Positions 5,950 to 10,224 of a stretch of 10,224 nt of DNA are shown in pieces (positions within the stretch are counted from its first letter, which is position 1; each line of letters begins with the position of its first letter). Origin of the DNA: JBGOUJ01 sp041477005. GTDB taxonomy: Bacteria > Acidobacteriota > Terriglobia > Bryobacterales > JACQDG01. The notes under the pieces are model-generated. The model had not been told where the DNA came from. It made no database searches and saw nothing but the letters and a program-made list of their open reading frames with translations. The translations under genes and the position numbers were made by a program. The DNA is taken from contig JBGOUJ010000245.1 in NCBI GenBank assembly GCA_041477005.1, positions 1 to 10,224 of the forward strand, written 5' to 3'.

Positions 5950-7566
5950 ATGCGCAACGGCAGAGCCCTCGTAGCGACGATCTTCTTGTGTTCCGCCGTC
6001 TGGGCCGAAAATGTCCCTCCCCTGGAGACGCTCGAGGTGCACGGCACGAAGCGCCCGCTCGCGCTCGAAACCCAGGCCGGGCAGCCGCTCGACCCGGCGC
6101 GCGTGGCCCGTGACGTCCGCCGCCTCTGGGAGACCGGCTGGTTCGACGACATCCGCGTCGAGGCCAGCGGCGCTCATCTCATCTTTACCGTGGCTGAAAA
6201 GCCGCGGCTCTACCTGCACGAGGTGCATTTTGAACCGGTCCATTGGAAACGCCCGATGCGCATCGATCCTGGCGCGACAATCGACCGGGCCCGCGCCTGG
6301 CAATTGGCCGCCGCTCTCAGGCAACAATTGCTCGACGACGGCTATAAGGACGCCAAAGTCGAACCCGAGCTGACGCCCGCCGGCTTCCGGCAGGTGGACC
6401 TTCTCCTGAAGGTCGATGCGGGCCCGCGCTATCGCGTCCACGAAGTTCACTTTACCGGCAGCCCCGGCATCGACCCACAGGATCTGCCGCACGCCTTGCA
6501 GTCGACCCGCCCGAGCTGGCTCCGGCACCCTCCGTTCAACGACCAACGCGTCGAAGCCGACCTAGCCCGGCTGCGCTCTCTCTATCTGTCCCGCGGCTAC
6601 TTCAACGCCCGGGTGTCGCTCGGCGAAGTGAAGTTCGCCAAGGAGAACGCCGCCGTCACGATCTCGCTCGATTCGGGCAGCCGCTCCGGCAATCTTCCCG
6701 CGCAGCAACTTTGCCGGTGCCTGCTCGAAGCCCGGCGCGAATCGGAGAAGAAGGGCGAGTTGGATTTCTCCCCCCGCATCCGGGCCGGCGAGGCTTTCAC
6801 CCCCGTCATCGATCCCGGCCCCGCCTACACGGTCAGCCGTATCGACTTCCGCGGCCATCACAACTTCAGCGACTCGACCCTCCGCCGCGCGCTGCGACTT
6901 TCCGAGGGAGAACTTTTCGACCAGGACCTGCTGCGCCGCAGCCTGGCCCGGCTCAGCGGATTGGGGTTCTTCGAGCCGCTGACCGAACGCGACGTCGCCA
7001 TCGACGCCGACCCGCTCCAGCGCAACGTGCGCGTGACCATTTCTTTGACCGAGCGCCCGCGCGGCCGCTGGTCGCTCTCCGGCCCGCTTGGTCCCCCGAG
7101 CTTCGCCGGCGGCCTTGACGCCACGATCGCCGCGCGATTGCCCGGCTGGGGCCGCGGCGCGCTGGAGGCTTCTACCTATTACGCCACAGTAAGCCTGCTG
7201 GGATTCGCCTCGCCGTTATGGCACGCGCTGCCCGGCCTGGCGGCTCTCCGTCCCGGGCCCGTAATCTCCCTCGCCAGGCCCTATCTTCCAGGCCAGGGCT
7301 GGCAGTCGGGCTTTCGCTGGTCGCCGCAGCTCGGCTGGCAGGCGAATGCCGCAACCTACGGCCTCGCCCATCTCCGGCGCGTCGTGCAGCCCGCCTTGCA
7401 GCCGAATCGCGGAAACGTCCTGCCGCTGGCCGTTCCCATCGAGTGGCAACAGTCAAAGACGTTTCCGCCCGGCACACTGATCTGTGATCCTCCCGCCCCA
7501 CACCTGGCCGGATTGCGGCAGGCGACGGCGGCCGCGGCGAGCTTTCTGCTGGCGCCGGGGCTGTAG
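5950..7566 (+). CDS. Secreted POTRA-domain protein, Omp85/BamA-like with shortened C-terminus
   Basis: The 538-residue product begins with a signal peptide (charged MRNGR, hydrophobic core, cleavage near VWA-E at 19/20), so it is exported. Four POTRA-like units are visible at about 25-85, 87-157, 160-241 and 292-368. They show the typical helix and strand signatures: RLWETGWFDDIRVE, LLDDGYKDAKVE, LYLSRGYFNARVS and LSGLGFFEPL, followed by V-x-I-x-L strands. Such proteins act in outer-membrane protein assembly (BamA), transport (TamA) or two-partner secretion. Only about 170 residues follow the last POTRA, half of what a 16-strand barrel needs, and the C-terminus lacks the usual terminal aromatic strand. 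The open frame extends far upstream, but that stretch is antisense to the oxalate-CoA ligase gene. ATG 5950 gives the signal peptide. No clear Shine-Dalgarno is present. The exact role is not recognised. Confidence 0.72.
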   Translation: MRNGRALVATIFLCSAVWAENVPPLETLEVHGTKRPLALETQAGQPLDPARVARDVRRLWETGWFDDIRVEASGAHLIFTVAEKPRLYLHEVHFEPVHWKRPMRIDPGATIDRARAWQLAAALRQQLLDDGYKDAKVEPELTPAGFRQVDLLLKVDAGPRYRVHEVHFTGSPGIDPQDLPHALQSTRPSWLRHPPFNDQRVEADLARLRSLYLSRGYFNARVSLGEVKFAKENAAVTISLDSGSRSGNLPAQQLCRCLLEARRESEKKGELDFSPRIRAGEAFTPVIDPGPAYTVSRIDFRGHHNFSDSTLRRALRLSEGELFDQDLLRRSLARLSGLGFFEPLTERDVAIDADPLQRNVRVTISLTERPRGRWSLSGPLGPPSFAGGLDATIAARLPGWGRGALEASTYYATVSLLGFASPLWHALPGLAALRPGPVISLARPYLPGQGWQSGFRWSPQLGWQANAATYGLAHLRRVVQPALQPNRGNVLPLAVPIEWQQSKTFPPGTLICDPPAPHLAGLRQATAAAASFLLAPGL

Positions 7567-7635
7567 GCAGTTTGTCTTGCGCCGTACCGTTGTGTTACCT
7601 TCAGCAATTACAGTTATTTTCTGGGGGGACGCGCT
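7567..7635 (+). promoter_or_regulatory. Leader of the microcompartment gene pair, with strong Shine-Dalgarno
   Basis: This 69-base gap is locally AT-rich compared with its surroundings (GCAATTACAGTTATTTTC at about 7604-7621) and carries a G-rich ribosome binding site, GGGGGGA (7623-7629), six bases before the ATG at 7636. TACAGT resembles a -10 box, but no -35 box sits at proper spacing, so a promoter here is plausible but unproven. No hairpin terminator for the upstream gene was found. Confidence 0.35.
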
Positions 7636-7920
7636 ATGGATGCCTTGGGCCTGATTGAAACCAAGGGATTGGTCGGCGCCATCGAAGCAGCCGACGCGAT
7701 GGTGAAGGCGGCTAACGTCGTGCTGACCGGCAAGGAGTACATCGGCGCCGGCTACGTTACCGTGATGGTGCGCGGCGATGTGGGCGCCGTCAAGGCCGCC
7801 ACCGATGCCGGGGCCGCCGCCGCCCGCCGGGTGGGCGAGCTGGTCAGCGTCCACGTGATCCCGCGCCCGCACGGCGAAGTCGAGAGGTTCCTTCCCAATA
7901 CCGCTGCCAAGGGCAAGTAA
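7636..7920 (+). CDS. Bacterial microcompartment hexameric shell protein (BMC-H, PduA/EutM/CcmK type)
   Basis: A 94-residue single-BMC-domain protein that should form the hexagonal tiles of a protein-shelled organelle. It follows PduA almost block by block: ALGLIETKGLVGAIEAADAM (3-22), KAANVVL (24-30), the pore loop YIGAGY (35-40), VTVMVRGDVGAVKAATDAGA (41-60) and HVIPRPHGEVERFLP (73-87). The hexamer-edge lysine (K24) and the IPRPH arginine (R77) are retained, so tiling into sheets is expected. The pore loop has Ala at 38 where PduA and many CcmK/EutM proteins have Ser (IGSG), which would make the central pore less polar. A strong G-rich Shine-Dalgarno precedes the gene. The next gene is a microcompartment-type aldehyde dehydrogenase in the same reading frame 42 bases on. 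No other shell gene is in the window. Confidence 0.96.
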   Translation: MDALGLIETKGLVGAIEAADAMVKAANVVLTGKEYIGAGYVTVMVRGDVGAVKAATDAGAAAARRVGELVSVHVIPRPHGEVERFLPNTAAKGK

Positions 7921-7962
7921 TCGGCCGGCTTACGGGGACCACCCGCCCCTCTTCTCCGCTCC

Positions 7963-9795
7963 ATGCTGCGCGACAAAGACCTCGTCTCCATTCAGGATGC
8001 ACGGGCCAAGGTCGAGAAGGCCTACGCCGCGTTTCAGAAGTTTCGCGCCTTCACGCAGGAGCAGGTCGACCGCATTGTGGACCGCATGGCCCAAGCCGGC
8101 CGCTCGAACGCCGAGCGCCTCGCCCGGCTGGCGGTCGAGGAAACCGGCTACGGCAACGTCAAGGACAAGACCGCCAAGAACCTGCTCTGCTCCGACACGC
8201 TCTACCAGGCCATCCGCCACCTAAAAACCGTCGGCATCGTGCACGAAGACCCGGCTCGAAGGGTCATCGAGATCGCCGAGCCGGTCGGCGTGGTAGCGGC
8301 CATCGTTCCCACCACGAATCCCACCTCTACGGCTTATTTCAAAATCCTCATCGCGCTCAAAGGCCGCAATGCGATCGTGATGAGTCCCCACCCGCGCGCT
8401 GTGCGCTGCACCTGCGAGGCTGCCGCTCTGCTCTACCAGGCCGCCCGCGAGGCCGGCGCGCCGGAGGACGTCATACAGTGCCTGGAAAACCCTTCGCTCG
8501 AAGCCACCAACGAGATCATGCGCCACCGCCGCACCGGCGTCATCCTCTCGACCGGCGGCCAGGGCATGGTCCGCGCCGCCTATTCCAGCGGCAAGCCCGC
8601 CCTGGGCGTGGGGCCGGGCAACGTCCCGGTTCTGCTCGAGCGTTCCGCCGACGTGAAAGAGGCCGTGCGGATGGTGGTCGAAGGCAAGTCGTTTGATTAC
8701 GGCACGGTCTGCTCGAGCGAGCAGTCACTGGTGGTCGAGGAGTCGATGGGCGAGCAGGTGATCGCCGCGCTAAAGGCCAACCGCGCCTATCTCTGCGACA
8801 CCGCCCAAACCGCCGCCCTCGCAAAGCTGCTGATCACTCCGGACTTCCGCGTGAACCCGCGGTGCGTCGGCCAGGCTCCCGGCAAGATCGCCGAAATGGC
8901 CGGTTTCGCCGTCCCGCCCGACGCCTCGATCCTGGTGGTGCGCCTCGCCGGCATGGGCAAGGAGCACCCGCTCTCAGCCGAAAAGCTCTCGCCCGTGCTT
9001 TCGCTCTACCTGGTGACGGATTTCGAAGCAGGAATGCAGCTCTGCGACAACCTGCTGCACTTCGGCGGCCTGGGCCACACTTGCGTGATCTACTCCCGCG
9101 ATGACGCCAGGATCCGCGAGTTTGCCCTGCGCATGCCCGCCATGCGGGTGCTGGTGAACACCCCGTCGCCCCAAGGCTCGACCGGCATCACAACCAACGT
9201 GTTCCCCTCGATGACGCTCGGCTGCGGCGCCATGGCGGGCAACATCACCAGCGACAACATCGGCCCGCTGCACCTGATCAACCTGAAGCGGGTGGCGTAT
9301 CACGTGCGGGATGCCGCCGCTGCTTTTGAGAGTCCGGAAGGGAAAGCTCAATTCACCGCAGAGCGCACAAAGAGCGCCGGGAAACCGGCGTCAGCACCTG
9401 CGGTGGCCTCCGCAGGGCGGAGTTCGGCCCCGGCGGCGAAGCCCGTGATTGCCGACGCTGTCGAGCGTTACCTCGCCTCGCGCGGATTGCAGCCGAACCC
9501 GGCCGTCGCAGCGGTGGTCTCGAGCCCTGCCGCCGAGGCAGTCGATCGTTTCCTCGCCTCCCGCCGCTCGGTCTCCGCGGCCCCCCCTGCCCCCGTTTCC
9601 GCGCCTGCCGCCCCGGCCCCGGCGGTCGCCAACCCACAGCCCCCCGCCCCTAAGGTCGAGGTTGCTGCGTTTGTCTGCGAGGCGGACGTTCGCCAGGCAG
9701 TCCGCGAGGGCAGGAAGATCTTCATCGGCTCGAAGAGCATCGTCACACCGGCGGCCCGCGACCTGGGCGCCGATATTCTGGTGAAAACGGACTAA
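7963..9795 (+). CDS. Microcompartment-associated CoA-acylating aldehyde dehydrogenase with targeting tail
   Basis: The first 450 or so residues match the AdhE N-terminal/PduP-EutE type acylating aldehyde dehydrogenase (aldehyde + CoA + NAD+ to acyl-CoA + NADH). Visible are VPTTNPTSTAYFK (115-127), SPHPRA (141-146), STGGQGMVRAAYSSGKPALG (196-215), the catalytic cysteine C250 in FDYGTVCSSEQS, EKLSP (340-344), FGGLGHT (367-373) and TLGCGAMAGN (418-427). At 610 residues it is about 150 longer than PduP. The extension is Ala/Pro-rich and holds two near-identical amphipathic helices (494-509 and 522-535) like encapsulation peptides. It ends in a compact segment at 565-610. Position after a BMC-H gene supports a lumen enzyme. 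ATG 7963 gives the family N-terminus but has no Shine-Dalgarno, so translation may be coupled to the shell gene. The aldehyde substrate cannot be read from sequence. Confidence 0.92.
   Translation: MLRDKDLVSIQDARAKVEKAYAAFQKFRAFTQEQVDRIVDRMAQAGRSNAERLARLAVEETGYGNVKDKTAKNLLCSDTLYQAIRHLKTVGIVHEDPARRVIEIAEPVGVVAAIVPTTNPTSTAYFKILIALKGRNAIVMSPHPRAVRCTCEAAALLYQAAREAGAPEDVIQCLENPSLEATNEIMRHRRTGVILSTGGQGMVRAAYSSGKPALGVGPGNVPVLLERSADVKEAVRMVVEGKSFDYGTVCSSEQSLVVEESMGEQVIAALKANRAYLCDTAQTAALAKLLITPDFRVNPRCVGQAPGKIAEMAGFAVPPDASILVVRLAGMGKEHPLSAEKLSPVLSLYLVTDFEAGMQLCDNLLHFGGLGHTCVIYSRDDARIREFALRMPAMRVLVNTPSPQGSTGITTNVFPSMTLGCGAMAGNITSDNIGPLHLINLKRVAYHVRDAAAAFESPEGKAQFTAERTKSAGKPASAPAVASAGRSSAPAAKPVIADAVERYLASRGLQPNPAVAAVVSSPAAEAVDRFLASRRSVSAAPPAPVSAPAAPAPAVANPQPPAPKVEVAAFVCEADVRQAVREGRKIFIGSKSIVTPAARDLGADILVKTD
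9451..9483 (+). repeat. Encapsulation-peptide-like helix repeat, copy 1
   Basis: Codons 497-507 of the aldehyde dehydrogenase encode ADAVERYLASR. The segment matches the second copy at 28 of 33 bases and 8 of 11 residues; the other three are conservative (D/E, E/D, Y/F). With the preceding PVI and following GL it forms an amphipathic helix of the length typical of microcompartment targeting peptides, flanked by Ala/Pro/Ser-rich linker. Confidence 0.75.
9532..9564 (+). repeat. Encapsulation-peptide-like helix repeat, copy 2
   Basis: Codons 524-534 encode AEAVDRFLASR, the partner of the copy 81 bases upstream. Synonymous third-base differences alongside conservative replacements suggest an older internal duplication kept under selection at the protein level. 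A Pro/Ala-rich linker follows, up to the terminal domain. Confidence 0.75.
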
Positions 9796-9801
9796 AGGAG
9801 C

Positions 9802-10224
9802 ATGGCCCGCTGGCTCCGCCCTTCTCCCGACCCGGCGCTGGTCGACTCCCTCGCCTGTCAACTGAAAATACCCGGCTTCCTGGCCCGGCTCCTGGCCCTC
9901 CGCGGCATCTCCGACGCCGAGCAAGGCCACCGCTTCCTCTACCCCGCCCTTTCCCACCTCCACGACCCGTACCGCATGACCGGCATGCAGACGGCCGTCG
10001 AGCGCCTGCGCCGCGCCTGTGCTCGCGGCGAGCGAATCCTCATCTACGGCGATTACGACGTCGATGGCACCACGGCCGTCGTGCTGCTCCGCAAGGCCAT
10101 CGAACTCGCCGGCGGCCAGGCCGATTTCTATATCCCGCACCGCCTGAAGGACGGTTATGGCATGCGCGAGGAAGTCATCGAGCACGCCGCCCGGCAAGGC
10201 GTCCATCTCATCGTCAGCGTCGAC
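9802..10224 (+). CDS. recJ: Single-stranded-DNA-specific exonuclease RecJ (5' part, runs off the window)
   Basis: The first 141 residues of RecJ, a 5'-3' single-strand DNA exonuclease of the DHH phosphoesterase superfamily used in recombination and mismatch or base-excision repair. The diagnostic DHH motif YGDYDVDG is at 82-89, followed by TTAVVLLRKAIELAG, the conserved PHRLKDGYG at 112-120, and the start of the next metal motif (LIVSVD, 136-141), where the window ends. The N-terminal pattern LAxLLxxRGIxDxxxxxxFLxP, seen here at 28-48, is also typical. About three quarters of the protein lies beyond the edge. AAAGGAG overlaps the upstream stop (9793-9800) just before ATG 9802, so it may be cotranscribed with the aldehyde dehydrogenase gene. 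Confidence 0.95.
   Translation, partial: MARWLRPSPDPALVDSLACQLKIPGFLARLLALRGISDAEQGHRFLYPALSHLHDPYRMTGMQTAVERLRRACARGERILIYGDYDVDGTTAVVLLRKAIELAGGQADFYIPHRLKDGYGMREEVIEHAARQGVHLIVSVD

Noticed and set aside
306..9795. Aromatic-substrate microcompartment combining the benzoate-CoA ligase with the shell/dehydrogenase pair
   Set aside because: The genes are almost 6 kb apart, separated by a terminator and an oppositely oriented operon, and the dehydrogenase core looks AdhE-like, not specifically aromatic.

Overview
The window is GC-rich, densely coded bacterial DNA. Several features point to an Acidobacteriota-like organism (Bryobacter/Solibacter type): a short BMC shell gene with an AdhE-type aldehyde dehydrogenase beside recJ, a POTRA outer-membrane-type protein, and dispersed repeats built on the decamer ACGCAGATGA. 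This is an inference from gene content and style. No rRNA or other decisive marker is present, and no tRNA, CRISPR array or complete insertion sequence was seen.

Left part (1-1910): a decayed fragment that looks like the N-terminus of an IS630-type transposase (minus strand) lies just upstream of a complete benzoate-CoA ligase family gene (plus strand, 306-1817). A long imperfect hairpin closes that gene. It sits exactly between convergent genes and probably terminates transcription from both sides.

Middle part (1908-5664, minus strand): three genes overlap by ATGA start/stop junctions and form one translationally coupled operon. In transcription order they are an AAE3/Pcs60-like oxalyl-CoA synthetase, a ketopantoate-reductase-fold protein, and an OxlT-like oxalate/formate antiporter family carrier. 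Together they read as a compact oxalate-assimilation module: import, CoA activation, then reduction of oxalyl-CoA to glyoxylate, the last step by analogy with PanE2 of Methylobacterium extorquens. No oxalyl-CoA decarboxylase or formyl-CoA transferase gene is visible here.

Divergent spacer (5665-5949): it carries a second, half-length copy of the decamer repeat and a decayed copy of a CGCCAAG-type repeat.

Right part (5950-10224, plus strand): a secreted protein with about four POTRA domains but too little C-terminal sequence for a normal Omp85 barrel; then a hexameric bacterial microcompartment shell protein; then a 610-residue CoA-acylating aldehyde dehydrogenase. The long C-terminal tail of that enzyme holds two near-identical encapsulation-peptide-like helices and a small terminal domain resembling segments of EutQ/EutT. 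The 5' part of recJ follows with its own Shine-Dalgarno sequence. The shell protein and enzyme form an orphan microcompartment pair: no pentameric vertex protein, trimeric shell protein, phosphotransacylase or signature enzyme is in the window, so the rest must be elsewhere.

The most noteworthy items are the oxalate module with a PanE-type reductase and the tandem-duplicated targeting helices on the microcompartment aldehyde dehydrogenase.
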